A stretch of 64,000 nt of DNA. Source: Agromyces bauzanensis. Lineage in GTDB: Bacteria; Actinomycetota; Actinomycetes; Actinomycetales; Microbacteriaceae. Numbering within the stretch: position 1 is the stretch's first letter; each line of letters starts with the position of its first letter. The notes under the pieces are model-generated. The model ran no database searches and was not told the DNA's origin. It worked only from the letters and a program-made list of their open reading frames with translations. The DNA lies in contig NZ_BMMD01000002.1 of NCBI RefSeq assembly GCF_014645655.1, positions 1 through 64,000 on the forward strand, in the 5' to 3' direction. Below are positions 18,140-27,053 of this stretch, piece by piece. A program made the position numbers and the translations under genes.

Positions 18140-19291
18140 CTACGGCGTGAGCACCTGCGGCGAGCCGACCGGGGCGTCCGCCCCCATCTCGGCGGCGATG
18201 CGGTTCGCCTCGGCGATGAGCGTCTCGACGATCTCGGACTCGGGCACGGTCTTGATGACCTCGCCCTTCACGAAGATCTGGCCCTTGCCGTTGCCGGATG
18301 CCACGCCGAGGTCGGCCTCGCGTGCTTCCCCCGGCCCGTTGACGACGCAGCCCATGACCGCGACCCGTAGCGGCACCGTCATGCCCTCGAGCCCATCGGT
18401 GACGTCGTTCGCGAGCTTGTAGACATCGACCTGAGCGCGCCCGCAGGAGGGGCAGGAGACGATCTCGAGCCTGCGCTCGCGCAGGTTCAGCGACTGCAGG
18501 ATCTGCAGGCCGACCTTGACCTCCTCGACCGGAGGCGCCGAAAGCGAGACGCGGATGGTGTCGCCGATACCTTCACTGAGCAGGATGCCGAACGCCGTGG
18601 CGCTCTTGATGGTGCCTTGGAAGCTCGGGCCCGCCTCGGTCACGCCGAGGTGCAGCGGCCAATCGCCGCGCTCGGCGAGCAGCCGGTAGGCCTTCACCAT
18701 GACGATCGGGTCGTTGTGCTTCACCGAGATCTTGAAGTCGTGGAAGTCGTGCTCCTCGAAGAGGCTCGCCTCCCAGACGGCCGACTCCACGAGCGCCTCG
18801 GGCGTCGCCTTGCCGTACTTCCCGAGCAGCCGGGGGTCGAGCGAGCCCGCGTTCACGCCGATGCGGATCGAGACGCCCGCCTCCGCGGCGCGGCGTGCGA
18901 TCTCGCCGACCTGGTCGTCGAACTTGCGGATGTTGCCCGGGTTCACGCGCACGGCGGCGCACCCGGCGTCGATCGCCGCGTACACGTAGTTGGGCTGGAA
19001 GTGGATGTCAGCGATGACCGGGATCTGGCTCTTCTTCGCGATGATCGGCAGCGCCTCGGCGTCGTCGCGGCTCGGCACAGCGACGCGCACGATGTCACAG
19101 CCCGACGCCGTGAGCTCGGCGATCTGCTGAAGGGTCGCGTTGATGTTCGGCGTGGGCGTGGTCGTCATCGACTGCACGCTGATCTGGGCGTCGCCGCCGA
19201 CGAGCACCTTGCCCACCTTGATCTGGCGGGACTTGCGTCGCGGGGCCAGGACCTCAGGGACTTTTGGCATTCCGAGATTCACTGCAGGCAC
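18140..19291 (-). CDS. ispG: 4-hydroxy-3-methylbut-2-enyl diphosphate synthase (flavodoxin) IspG
   Basis: IspG is a [4Fe-4S] enzyme that converts MEcPP to HMBPP in the MEP isoprenoid pathway. The 383-residue protein has the TIM-barrel part ([38 protein letters not shown]). The C-terminal cluster ligands are Cys280-x-x-Cys283 (CPSCGR) and Cys315, with Glu322 ([10 protein letters not shown]). It starts at GTG 19291. The partner MEP gene dxr and rseP, normally next to ispG, lie about 18 kb upstream on the same strand, with an accessory block in between. Confidence 0.97.
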   Translation of the reverse strand: MPAVNLGMPKVPEVLAPRRKSRQIKVGKVLVGGDAQISVQSMTTTPTPNINATLQQIAELTASGCDIVRVAVPSRDDAEALPIIAKKSQIPVIADIHFQPNYVYAAIDAGCAAVRVNPGNIRKFDDQVGEIARRAAEAGVSIRIGVNAGSLDPRLLGKYGKATPEALVESAVWEASLFEEHDFHDFKISVKHNDPIVMVKAYRLLAERGDWPLHLGVTEAGPSFQGTIKSATAFGILLSEGIGDTIRVSLSAPPVEEVKVGLQILQSLNLRERRLEIVSCPSCGRAQVDVYKLANDVTDGLEGMTVPLRVAVMGCVVNGPGEAREADLGVASGNGKGQIFVKGEVIKTVPESEIVETLIAEANRIAAEMGADAPVGSPQVLTP

Positions 19292-19352
19292 GTGACGAGT
19301 CTACTTCCGCCCGGCTGGGCGCTTCCTCATCGAACGGATGTCACCACGCCAT

Positions 19353-19410
19353 GTTTCCGTTCCCGCGCCACGTGTCCCGCCCACCGGACACGTGGCGCGC
19401 GAACGGAAAC
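19353..19410. repeat. 58-bp palindromic repeat, copy A
   Basis: Arms 19353-19377 and 19386-19410 (25 bases each, 8-base loop) match at 24 of 25 positions. The outer motif is GTTTCCGTTC and the inner motif GCCACGTGTCC. It lies between the hypothetical gene at 19.5-20.5 kb and ispG. Copy B begins exactly 100 bases later. Confidence 0.85.
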
Positions 19411-19452
19411 ACGAGACGATCGGATGCCCCGCTGGCTCGAGCCATTTCCCCT

Positions 19453-19510
19453 GTTGCCGTTCCTGCGCAATGTTGCCGACGCACCGGACACGCGGCGCGG
19501 GAACGGAAAC
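19453..19510. repeat. 58-bp palindromic repeat, copy B
   Basis: This copy has the same 25-8-25 layout as copy A, but the left arm has decayed (18 of 25 pairs). The right arm keeps GGACACGCGGCGCGGGAACG. It ends 10 bases before the stop of the next gene. The region 19292-19520 contains nothing else recognisable. Confidence 0.75.
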
Positions 19511-19520
19511 ATCGTGCGAC

Positions 19521-20465
19521 TCAGCGCGTCGGGCGCAGCCCGGCTTGCATCAGCTCGGCCCGTAGCAAGTGCGGGTCCATCGCGATGCGCCAGTCCCAGC
19601 GGGCGCCGAACGGACGGTGCTTGCGAATGCGGTTCTCGCGCTCCTTTTCGGCCAGCACGACCTCTCGCTCCGTGCGCCCGTTCATGAACTCGGGCTTCAG
19701 GTACTTGCCGAGTCCGTCGAACTCGCCGAACGTCCGGTGCGCGGGCCAGTCGAAGTCTGCGATGTCCACTCCGCCGTCGGCGCGGGGGAACGGTATCTGG
19801 AGTTCGGGCGCCGGGAAGTGCAGCAGGTGCATGTTCGCGCGGCTGATCGACTCGCCTGGAGAGCCGGATCGCACGTCGACGAAGTCGAGGGACGCACGTG
19901 CCCGCCGTATTCCTGCGACGGTGCCGAGCCCTTCGAACACCTCGACGAGCCGCTCGGGAATGACGCCGGCGATCGGCTTTCCGGCGCGATCGGTCGTCTG
20001 CTCGCGGCATCCGTGATCGAGTGCGGCGACGGCGGATGCGAACGGCAGCATTCGCGCGACGTCGGTGAGCGTGCGTTCGTAGGATGTCACGAACCGGTCG
20101 TCGAGCTCGACGATCTCCTCGTCGGAGACGGCCTCGTGATGCCACACCACGCCGTTCTTGGAACGTACGCGCGAACGACCGCAGGCGGCAAGGTGCACGT
20201 GGTGCAGGTACGGACCCACGATCGGGATGCCCCAGAGGATCGCCGCGGACACGTGCGAAATGACCGGCTGGGCGCGCCTCGTGGCCACGACCGCATCGAT
20301 CGCGAAGATGTGGCGCTGCTCGTATCCTGCGCTCTCCCACTCAGCCGAGTCGACGTAGACGCCGCGGCGGAGGCGGTCGAGCGGATCCGTGCTCCAGAAT
20401 CGGATGTCCTCGCCCTGCAGCCGGAGGTCGCGGACGGTGATGAGGGATGTCGAAGCTCCGGGCAT
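19521..20465 (-). CDS. AbiEi/DUF559-type hypothetical protein
   Basis: This 314-residue protein belongs to a common actinobacterial type. It has an AbiEi-like N-terminal winged-helix region (LITVRDLRLQGEDI, LDRLRRGVYVDSAEW), a middle region (ISHVSAAILWGIPIVGPY, TSYERTLTDVARMLPF) and a C-terminal DUF559/Vsr-like part. The last has DIADFDWPAHRTFGEFDG, then KYLKP and EKERENRIR, which resemble a PD-(D/E)xK nuclease core. The AbiEi label suggests a type IV antitoxin, but no AbiEii toxin gene is adjacent, so a toxin-antitoxin role is not supported. The start at ATG 20465 was chosen because coding character fades upstream. Palindromic repeats flank the gene on both sides. Confidence 0.7.
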   Translation of the reverse strand: MPGASTSLITVRDLRLQGEDIRFWSTDPLDRLRRGVYVDSAEWESAGYEQRHIFAIDAVVATRRAQPVISHVSAAILWGIPIVGPYLHHVHLAACGRSRVRSKNGVVWHHEAVSDEEIVELDDRFVTSYERTLTDVARMLPFASAVAALDHGCREQTTDRAGKPIAGVIPERLVEVFEGLGTVAGIRRARASLDFVDVRSGSPGESISRANMHLLHFPAPELQIPFPRADGGVDIADFDWPAHRTFGEFDGLGKYLKPEFMNGRTEREVVLAEKERENRIRKHRPFGARWDWRIAMDPHLLRAELMQAGLRPTR

Positions 20466-20595
20466 GTCGGAAGTGTCTGCTCCGGCATGGTGCAGCGGTG
20501 ACCGCCGTGCTCTTCGCGTGCAACCGCCATTACTGCGCGAGCCTGTGGAGGAGGGGTCACCGAACCAGGGGGCGCTCCCGAGCGGTGCCCGCAAT

Positions 20596-20653
20596 GTTTC
20601 CGTTCGCGCGCGCCGTTCCCCGCGCAGCGGGAACGCGACGCGCGAACGGGAAC
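20596..20653. repeat. 58-bp palindromic repeat, copy C
   Basis: Arms 20596-20620 and 20629-20653 (25 bases, 8-base loop) match at 21 of 25 positions. They share the outer GTTTCCGTTCGCGCG motif with copies A and B. It ends 12 bases before the stop of the hydrolase gene, in a 199-base spacer (20466-20664) with no gene. Confidence 0.8.
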
Positions 20654-20664
20654 AAGGGGCGGGG

Positions 20665-21732
20665 TCAGGCCGCCGCGCGGTCGCCCGACTCGATGAGCGC
20701 GAGCAGCGCCGCACGGAACTCGTCGGGGCACTCGAGGTGCGGCGAGTGGCCGCAGTCACCGAGCTCGAGTTCGGTGAACGAGCCGCCGCGGTCGGCGTAG
20801 CGCTCCAGCACGGCCCGGGTCTGCGCGATCATGGGCTGCGGCGGTGCGACCTCGGCACCGGGCCATCCGGGGATGATCCCGAGGGCACCCAGCTGGTTCA
20901 GGTCGAAGAACGAGGCGTCGCCGACGATCGCGTCCTGCGCGCCGTGCACCCAGAGCACCGGCGGCTTCGGCTCGACGTCGACGATGCCCGTCGTGTCGAA
21001 CACCGTCGGCGCCATGGTGTTCAGGATGCCGCGGCCACCCGGCGCGAACCCGGGCCAGTTCTCAGACGGCGCGGAGTCGCCCGGATAGTTGTCGACGCCG
21101 GTCTTCGTCGTCAGCATCGACTCGACCCAGATGTCCTCGTGCTCCGGCGTCTTGCCCGGGGCGACGTACGTCGCCCGGTACACCGCACGCGGCGAGTTCT
21201 CCTCGTCGCTGCGGTCGCCCGCGGCGAGCCGGGCCACGAAGTCGGGGTTCGCACCCCCACCGCCCGTGCCCGCTGCATCCGCGGTCAGCAGGCTCCCCTC
21301 GAGCGCGGTCCCGCCGAAGCCGTACGGCGAGACGGGCGCCTGCAACGTGAGCGTGGCCACCAGCTCGGGCCGGTCGATGAGCAGTTGCATCGCGACTCCC
21401 CCGCCCATGCTCCAGCCGACCAGGTGCACGGCGCCGAGGCCGAGGGTGTCGATGACGGATGCCACGTCGTCGGAGAAGTCCCGGACGCCGCGCGTGGCGT
21501 CGACCGGGAGGGTCTCGCTGTCGCCGAAGCCGCGGAGGTCGGCGGCGAGGGCTCGCACGTCGGCGGGCAGGGCGAGCATCACCGGCTGCCAGAACAGCGA
21601 CGACGAGACGTTGCCGTGCACGAAGAGGACCGTCTTCGATGCGGCATCCGACGGACGCTCGAGGACGTTCGCGGCGAGGCGCGGGGTCTGCACCCGACGT
21701 GCGGTGATGCCGGGAAGGATGGTGTCGACCAT
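20665..21732 (-). CDS. Alpha/beta hydrolase
   Basis: The 355-residue alpha/beta-fold hydrolase has an oxyanion HGN motif (LFVHGNVSSS), DLRGFGDSE after strand 4, the nucleophile elbow GWSMGGG with Ser108, a late acid strand (LWVHGAQDAIVGD) and the catalytic His in GDCGHSPH. The start at ATG 21732 gives a normal N-terminus. It is the last gene of the 3-hydroxybutyrate/CoA-transferase unit, 13 bases after the CoA-transferase B subunit. It may hydrolyse an ester of the acid this unit degrades (inference). PcaD-like enol-lactonase is an alternative, but no other protocatechuate genes are present. Confidence 0.85.
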   Translation of the reverse strand: MVDTILPGITARRVQTPRLAANVLERPSDAASKTVLFVHGNVSSSLFWQPVMLALPADVRALAADLRGFGDSETLPVDATRGVRDFSDDVASVIDTLGLGAVHLVGWSMGGGVAMQLLIDRPELVATLTLQAPVSPYGFGGTALEGSLLTADAAGTGGGGANPDFVARLAAGDRSDEENSPRAVYRATYVAPGKTPEHEDIWVESMLTTKTGVDNYPGDSAPSENWPGFAPGGRGILNTMAPTVFDTTGIVDVEPKPPVLWVHGAQDAIVGDASFFDLNQLGALGIIPGWPGAEVAPPQPMIAQTRAVLERYADRGGSFTELELGDCGHSPHLECPDEFRAALLALIESGDRAAA

Positions 21733-21745
21733 GGTGTGGTTCCGT

Positions 21746-22378
21746 TCAGTCCGTGAGAAGCGGCGGTTCGGTGGCGGCGACGACCTCGTCGACCGTGACA
21801 CCGGGGGCGAGCTCGACGAGCCGAAGGCCGTCGGGCGTGATGTCGATGACGGCGAGGTCGGTGATGATGCGGTCGACGACCCCCCTGCCGGTGAGCGGCA
21901 GGGAGCACTCGTTCACGATCTTGGGCGAGCCGTCCTTCGCGACGTGCTCCATGAGCACGATCCTGCGGCGGGCGCCGTGCACGAGGTCCATCGCGCCGCC
22001 GGGGCCCTTGACCATCTTGCCGGGGATCATCCAGTTCGCGAGGTCGCCCGTGGCCGACACCTGCATGGCGCCGAGGATGGCGGCGTCGATCTTGCCGCCG
22101 CGGATCATGCCGAAGCTGGTCGCGGAGTCGAAGTACGCGGCGCCGGGCAGCACGGTCACGGTCTCCTTGCCGGCGTTGATGAGGTCGGCGTCGACCTCGT
22201 CCTCGGTCGGGTACGGGCCGACGCCGAGGATCCCGTTCTCCGACTGCAGGAGGATCGTCGTGCCCGCTGGCACGTAGTTGGGCACCAGGGTGGGCAGCCC
22301 GATGCCGAGGTTCACATACGAACCGTCGGCGAGCTCCTGCGCGGCACGGGCGGCCATCTCGAGGCGGGTCAGTGCCAT
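21746..22378 (-). CDS. scoB: 3-ketoacid CoA-transferase, B subunit
   Basis: This is the beta subunit of a family I CoA-transferase, which moves CoA from succinyl-CoA to acetoacetate (SCOT) or a related 3-oxoacid. The 210-residue protein carries the catalytic Glu47 in SENGILG. Other family segments are [30 protein letters not shown] and GAMDLVHGA. It begins five bases after the A subunit stop. The neighbouring 3-hydroxybutyrate dehydrogenase favours acetoacetate over 3-oxoadipate (PcaIJ) as substrate; sequence motifs alone do not decide this. Confidence 0.88.
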   Translation of the reverse strand: MALTRLEMAARAAQELADGSYVNLGIGLPTLVPNYVPAGTTILLQSENGILGVGPYPTEDEVDADLINAGKETVTVLPGAAYFDSATSFGMIRGGKIDAAILGAMQVSATGDLANWMIPGKMVKGPGGAMDLVHGARRRIVLMEHVAKDGSPKIVNECSLPLTGRGVVDRIITDLAVIDITPDGLRLVELAPGVTVDEVVAATEPPLLTD

Positions 22379-22383
22379 GGTGA

Positions 22384-23187
22384 TCAGGCTCCTTCCGGCA
22401 TCTCGCGGGATGCCGCTCGCTCGGGCGAGACGGTGCGCCGCTCGATCCGCTTCTCGATGTCGGGGCCGACCACGACGACCCGGTCGACGTAGATGCCGGG
22501 CAGGTGCACGGCATCGGGGTCGATCTCGCCCGGTTCGACGATCTCCTCGACCTGCGCGATGCACACCCGCCCCGCCATGGCCGCGAGCGGGGAGAAGTTG
22601 CGCGCCGACTTGTCGAACACGAGGTTGCCGTAGCGATCGCCGCGAAGCGCGTGCACGAGCGAGAAGTCGGTGCTGATCGCCTCCTCGAGCACGAACTCCC
22701 GCGACACCCCGCCGGCGTCGAACGTCTGCACTGGCTTGACCGGGCTCGCGACCGCGATCGACCCGTCCGGGTGATACCGGCGCGGCAGGCCGCCCTCGGC
22801 GACCTGGGTGCCGACGCCGGTCTGCGTGAAGAACGCCGCAATCCCGCTGCCGCCCGCGCGAAGCTTCTCGGCGAGCGTGCCCTGCGGGGTGAGCTCGAGC
22901 TCGAGCTCGCCCGAAAGGTACTGGCGCTCGAACTCCTTGTTCTCGCCCACGTACGACGAGGTCATCTTGGCGATGCGCTGCTGCGCGAGCAGCACGCCGA
23001 GGCCCCAGTCGTCGACGCCGCAGTTGTTCGAGACGACCGAGAGCCCGTCGACCCCGGCCTCGAGGAGCGCCTCGATCAGCACCATCGGGATGCCGCACAG
23101 GCCGAACCCGCCTACGGCGAGGCTCGCCCCCGATGGGATGTCGGCGACCGCCTCCTGGGCGGACCCGACGACTTTGTCGAGCGTCAC
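22384..23187 (-). CDS. scoA: 3-ketoacid CoA-transferase, A subunit
   Basis: The 267-residue alpha subunit has the glycine-rich CoA motif GGFGLCGIP (26-34), [15 protein letters not shown] and [20 protein letters not shown]. It starts at GTG 23187, which overlaps the TGA of the upstream hydrolase (GTGA) and follows GAAGGAAGG at good spacing. A and B are separate genes, as in bacterial ScoAB. It is longer than typical ScoA (about 235 residues) by a C-terminal extension ([18 protein letters not shown] and beyond). Confidence 0.88.
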   Translation of the reverse strand: MTLDKVVGSAQEAVADIPSGASLAVGGFGLCGIPMVLIEALLEAGVDGLSVVSNNCGVDDWGLGVLLAQQRIAKMTSSYVGENKEFERQYLSGELELELTPQGTLAEKLRAGGSGIAAFFTQTGVGTQVAEGGLPRRYHPDGSIAVASPVKPVQTFDAGGVSREFVLEEAISTDFSLVHALRGDRYGNLVFDKSARNFSPLAAMAGRVCIAQVEEIVEPGEIDPDAVHLPGIYVDRVVVVGPDIEKRIERRTVSPERAASREMPEGA

Positions 23188-24083
23188 GATGCACCTTCCT
23201 TCATCTCTGCGGCCTCGAGACGAGCACGGATCACCGGAACCACGCTCCCCGCTCCCTCGGCCGTCATCACGATCGTGTAGTGGTTGACGTCGGGCACCTC
23301 GTGCACGACCAGCTGCGGCATCCGCCCGGCCCACTCGGCGACCACCGCTTCAGGGTAGAGCGGCGCGGCATCGAGCAGTCCACGCGGCGCGCGGAAGAAG
23401 TCGACCGGGCCGGGCAGGGCGACGAGCGCCTCGACGTAGCCCGATGCCCCGTCGAGCTGCACGGCGTTCTCGGCCACGGCCTCGGCGCGTGCCGAGCTGC
23501 GCAGTGCCGGCTCCTCGCCGTCGACGTCGTACTGGACGTACGCCTCGATCGCGTCGTTCCAGTACGGTCCGAGCGCCGGATGTCGCCGCCAGAAGGCGAG
23601 GTAGGCGGCGCGATCGGGGAACGTCATCGAGAGCCGCTCCAGCGCCGGCCCGAGCAGCACCGCGGGCAGGTCCTCGGCCGGGACGCCCTCGGGGTTCGGC
23701 ACCGGCAGGCCGCCGTCGATGAGCACGGTGCCCGCGACGCGGTCGGGGTGGCGCTCGGCGAGTCGCACCGACACGAACGCCCCCATCGAGTGGCCGACCA
23801 CGAAGACGCGGTCGACCTCGAGGGCATCGAGCGCCGCGGCGAGGTCGTCGGCGTGGCGCTCGAGCCCGTATGGGCCGGGCAGCGTGTTGCTGCGTCCGCG
23901 GCCGCGGAGGTCGGCGGCGATCACGCGGCGATCGGCCAGCGCGTCGGCCAGCGCGTCCCACGATCGGTGGGTGGCGGAGATGCCGTGCACGGCCAGGATC
24001 GGCAGGCCGGAGGCATCCGCTCGCCACTGCCCGCCGGCGAGCGCGCCGTCGGCGAGCTGCGCCGAGAACGTCGAGTAGGTCAT
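23184..24083 (-). CDS. Alpha/beta hydrolase
   Basis: The 299-residue hydrolase has [13 protein letters not shown] (oxyanion region), [10 protein letters not shown], the nucleophile elbow VGHSMGAF with Ser99, and a C-terminal His in VPDVNHYTI. Its cap region is rich in Trp and Tyr ([12 protein letters not shown]). Its ATG overlaps the dehydrogenase stop (ATGA) and its stop overlaps the CoA-transferase start (GTGA), so it lies at the centre of the translationally coupled set. It may cleave an ester or oligomer of 3-hydroxybutyrate before oxidation (inference); the substrate cannot be read from the sequence. Confidence 0.85.
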   Translation of the reverse strand: MTYSTFSAQLADGALAGGQWRADASGLPILAVHGISATHRSWDALADALADRRVIAADLRGRGRSNTLPGPYGLERHADDLAAALDALEVDRVFVVGHSMGAFVSVRLAERHPDRVAGTVLIDGGLPVPNPEGVPAEDLPAVLLGPALERLSMTFPDRAAYLAFWRRHPALGPYWNDAIEAYVQYDVDGEEPALRSSARAEAVAENAVQLDGASGYVEALVALPGPVDFFRAPRGLLDAAPLYPEAVVAEWAGRMPQLVVHEVPDVNHYTIVMTAEGAGSVVPVIRARLEAAEMKEGAS

Positions 24084-24826
24084 CGCGCGCTCCACCCGCC
24101 GTCCATGGTGTAGCTCGCGCCCGTCACCATGCCGGCGTCGGGGCCGGCGAGCCACAGGGCGAGGCTCGCGACCTCGGCCGGCTCGACCAGGCGCTTGATC
24201 GACGACTCGGTGAGCATGACCTTCGGCAGCACCTCCGACTCGGGGATGCCGTGCACGCGTGCCTGGTCGGCGACCTGCTTCTCGACGAGCGGCGTGCGCA
24301 CGTAGCCGGGGTTGATGCAGTTCGAGGTGACGCCGTGCGGGCCGCCCTCGAGCGCCGTCACCTTCGAGAGCCCCTCGAGGCCGTGCTTGGCCGAGACATA
24401 GGCGGACTTGAACGGCGAGGCACGGATGCCGTGCACGCTCGAGATGTTGATGACCCGGCCGAAGCCGCGCGCGTACATGCCCGGCAGTGCGGCCCGGATC
24501 AGCAGGAACGGCGACTCGAGCATGAGCCGGAGGATGAGCGAGAACCGCTCGGGCTCGAACTCCTCGATGGGCCGCACGTGTTGGATCCCTGCGTTGTTCA
24601 CGAGGATGTCGGCCTCGAGCTCGAGGTCGGCGAGCGCAGCGGTGTCGGCGAGGTCGACCTGCCAGGCCTCGCCGCCGAGCTCCGCCGCGACGCGCTCTGC
24701 CACCTCGCCGTTCAGGTCGGCGATGACCACGCGTGCGCCGGCCGCCGCGAAGGCCCGCGCGCATGCCTCGCCGATACCGCTGGCGCCGCCGGTGACGACG
24801 GCGCGTCGTCCACTCAGATCGGTCAC
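24080..24826 (-). CDS. bdhA: 3-hydroxybutyrate dehydrogenase (SDR)
   Basis: This 248-residue short-chain dehydrogenase probably oxidises 3-hydroxybutyrate to acetoacetate with NAD. The cofactor motif is TGGASGIG (12-19), and Asp37 at the end of the second strand favours NAD. NNAG lies at 77-80 and the catalytic residues are Ser130, Tyr143 and Lys147. The C-terminal half has features typical of bacterial BDH: NPGYVRTPLVEKQVADQA, the LTESSIKRLVEPAEVA stretch and the TMDGGW end. It starts at GTG 24826, overlapping the TetR stop (GTGA). Its product is the substrate of the CoA-transferase encoded two genes downstream. Confidence 0.85.
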   Translation of the reverse strand: MTDLSGRRAVVTGGASGIGEACARAFAAAGARVVIADLNGEVAERVAAELGGEAWQVDLADTAALADLELEADILVNNAGIQHVRPIEEFEPERFSLILRLMLESPFLLIRAALPGMYARGFGRVINISSVHGIRASPFKSAYVSAKHGLEGLSKVTALEGGPHGVTSNCINPGYVRTPLVEKQVADQARVHGIPESEVLPKVMLTESSIKRLVEPAEVASLALWLAGPDAGMVTGASYTMDGGWSAR

Positions 24827-25506
24827 GATTCCTCCTTCTCCTCCGCGGCGGGGCGCGGGCCCTGCGCCAGGTCGGGTCGCCCGAGGGCTCCTCCGATGAA
24901 GCGCATCATCTCGTCGAGCACGTGGTCGGGAACGCGGCCGGTGCCGCTGGCGGTCGGGTCGGCGTCGCCGCCGGGTGCGGCATCGGGGTCGCCCCACAGC
25001 ACCCAGCGCATGCCGATCATCTCGCCGACGCCCATGAGCGCCCACGCGGCGACGGTCGGGTCGATGTCCCAGATCTCGCCGTCGGCGGCCGCCTCGCGGA
25101 GTCCATCGATGTACCCCTCGACGATGCGCGTGTAGTGCAGGCGCAGCGCCTCGGGCGAGACGCTCTCGGCCTCGCGCACCACGCGGTAGAGCGCCGGATG
25201 CTCGGCCGTGAACCGGAAGAACGCCGCGAAGCCGGCGCGCTCGGCCTCGAGCCGGCTGGTCGCGCCGCGGGCGCCCTCGCTCATGGCCTGCCGCACCCGG
25301 TGGTTCAGGTCCTCGACGAGTTCGTTGAAGATGCCGAACTTGGAGTCGAAGTAGAGGTAGAACGTGCCCTGGCCCACGCCGGCACGGTCGGTGATGCGGG
25401 AGACGGATGCCTCGTGGTAGCCGTGGTCGGCGAACACGCGCTCGGCGGCCGCGAGCAGGCGTGCCCGGGTCTCGACGCCGCGGGCCGTGCGGGGTGCCGC
25501 GCTCAT
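24823..25506 (-). CDS. TetR/AcrR-family regulator of the catabolic unit
   Basis: The 227-residue protein has a TetR HTH (RARLLAAAERVFADHGY, VSRITDRAGVGQGTFYLYFDSK). Its all-helical ligand domain resembles regulators that bind acyl-CoAs or fatty acids. It lies inside the operon, overlapping the acyl-CoA ligase stop (ATGA) and the dehydrogenase start (GTGA). It therefore probably represses its own operon and senses a pathway CoA ester or acid (inference). A candidate inverted repeat lies in the divergent promoter region at 31882-31901. Confidence 0.85.
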   Translation of the reverse strand: MSAAPRTARGVETRARLLAAAERVFADHGYHEASVSRITDRAGVGQGTFYLYFDSKFGIFNELVEDLNHRVRQAMSEGARGATSRLEAERAGFAAFFRFTAEHPALYRVVREAESVSPEALRLHYTRIVEGYIDGLREAAADGEIWDIDPTVAAWALMGVGEMIGMRWVLWGDPDAAPGGDADPTASGTGRVPDHVLDEMMRFIGGALGRPDLAQGPRPAAEEKEES

Positions 25507-27053
25507 CGTCGTTCCTCCACCCGCGTGGCCGACCGCTCCGCGAGCTCGCGCCGCAGCACCTTGCCCGCGGTCGAGCGGGGCAGCTCGTCGACGAAGTGCA
25601 CCTCCCGGGGCACCTTGAAGCGGGCGAGCGAGGCGCGTGCGAAGTCCGTGAGCTCAGCGGAATCCGTGACCCGGCCGCGCCGCACGACGACCCAGGCGGC
25701 GCCCGCCTCGCCCCAGCGGTCGTCGGGGACTCCGACGACGGCGACGTCGGCGACGGCGGGGTGTCCCATCAGGACGGCCTCGACCTCGGCCGGGGCCACG
25801 CCCTCGCCGCCCGAGATGTAGATGTCCTTGATGCGGTCGACGATCGTGAAGTAGCCGTCGGCGTCGCGCCGCACGAGGTCGCCCGTGCGGAGCCAGCCAC
25901 CCGCGAGGGTCGCGTCGGTGGCGGCCGGGTCGCGGAAGTAGCCAGGGAACACCGACGGGCCGTGCACGAGCAACTCGCCCTCGGCCTCGCCCGGAAGGTG
26001 CTCGCCCGTGACGGGGTCTGCGACCGCGACGTCGACGTGGGGGTAGGGCTTGCCGGCCGAGCCGGCGCGTGTGCGGGCATCCTCGTCGGGCAGGCACAGC
26101 ACGTTGGGCGACGCCTCGGTGAGCCCGTACCCCTGGGTCAGGGCGACTCCCCGCGCATGCCAGGTCCGGAGCAGCGCCGGCGGCATCGGCGCGCCGCCGA
26201 CGATCGCGTGCGCGAGGCTCGACAGGTCGGTCGCATCGAAGTCGGGATGCTGCGCGAGGAACAGGTAGTTGGCCGGCACGCCCATCATGGTCGTGATGCC
26301 CCGCTCCTGGATGAGGTGCAGCACGCGGCCGGGGTCGAACGTGCGCTCGAGCACGACCGTCGCGCCCGTCCACCAGGCGAGCAGCGGCGTGATGTTCCAT
26401 CCGCCGACGTGGTACTGCGGCATGACGGCGAGCACGGTGTCGCCGGCGCCGACCCCGGCGATCCGGGAGAACGAGAGGTTCGTCCAGAAGCAGTTCGCGT
26501 GCGTGAGCACGGCGCCCTTCGGAACGGCCGTGGTTCCCGAGGTGAAGATGATGAGCAGCGCGTCGTCGTCGTGCACCTCGCGGCGCTCGGGCGGGACATC
26601 CGCGAGTCCGCGGACCGCTGGGGCCGGCACCTCTGCTTCGACGCCGTGCGTGCCGAGCGGGGCGTTCGGGATGCGTCGTGCGAGCCGAGCAAGCGTCGCC
26701 CTCGCGAGCGACTCGAACTCGTTCTCGACGAGGAGGAGGGCCGGCTCGGCGATCTCGAGCTGGGCCGCGAGTTCACGGGGCGCGAGCCGCCACGACAACG
26801 GCACGAGCACGAGCCCGGCCTTGGCGCACGCGAAGAACAGCACGACGTGGTCGGAGCTGTTGCCGGTGATCGTCGCGATGCGGTCGCCGACGGCGTAGCC
26901 GGCCGCCCGGAGGCTCGCGGCGAGCCGCTCGGCGCGCGCGTCGAGCTCGCGGTAGGTGACGACGACGCCGCGGTCGTCGATGGCGATGCGGTCGGGGGTC
27001 GCCCTGGCGCGATCCCGCGTCCAGCGGCCCAGCGTGTGCAGCCCGTCAGGCAT
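25503..27053 (-). CDS. Acyl-CoA synthetase (AMP-forming ligase)
   Basis: This 516-residue ANL-superfamily ligase activates a carboxylic acid to its CoA thioester. The ATP motif is FTSGTTAVPKGAVLTH. Others are QGYGLTEASP, GWLRTGDLVRRDADGYF, the hinge DRIKDIYISGGEGVAP and the C-terminal Lys in RSTAGKVLRREL. The acid pocket cannot be read, but the family includes medium-chain and aryl/alkyl acid ligases. The gene starts at ATG 27053, overlapping the end of livM by eight bases, and its stop overlaps the TetR start. This couples uptake with activation. Confidence 0.9.
   Translation of the reverse strand: MPDGLHTLGRWTRDRARATPDRIAIDDRGVVVTYRELDARAERLAASLRAAGYAVGDRIATITGNSSDHVVLFFACAKAGLVLVPLSWRLAPRELAAQLEIAEPALLLVENEFESLARATLARLARRIPNAPLGTHGVEAEVPAPAVRGLADVPPERREVHDDDALLIIFTSGTTAVPKGAVLTHANCFWTNLSFSRIAGVGAGDTVLAVMPQYHVGGWNITPLLAWWTGATVVLERTFDPGRVLHLIQERGITTMMGVPANYLFLAQHPDFDATDLSSLAHAIVGGAPMPPALLRTWHARGVALTQGYGLTEASPNVLCLPDEDARTRAGSAGKPYPHVDVAVADPVTGEHLPGEAEGELLVHGPSVFPGYFRDPAATDATLAGGWLRTGDLVRRDADGYFTIVDRIKDIYISGGEGVAPAEVEAVLMGHPAVADVAVVGVPDDRWGEAGAAWVVVRRGRVTDSAELTDFARASLARFKVPREVHFVDELPRSTAGKVLRRELAERSATRVEERR

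Noticed and set aside
19521..20465. Type IV toxin-antitoxin module
   Set aside because: The AbiEi-like protein has no AbiEii-type nucleotidyltransferase partner on either side.
19353..20653. Insertion sequence with terminal inverted repeats
   Set aside because: Each copy is its own complete palindrome, and the enclosed gene is not a transposase; no target duplication is evident.
21746..23187. 3-oxoadipate CoA-transferase (pcaIJ) of the protocatechuate pathway
   Set aside because: No pca ring-cleavage genes are nearby, whereas 3-hydroxybutyrate dehydrogenase and thiolase favour acetoacetate; sequence alone does not exclude it.
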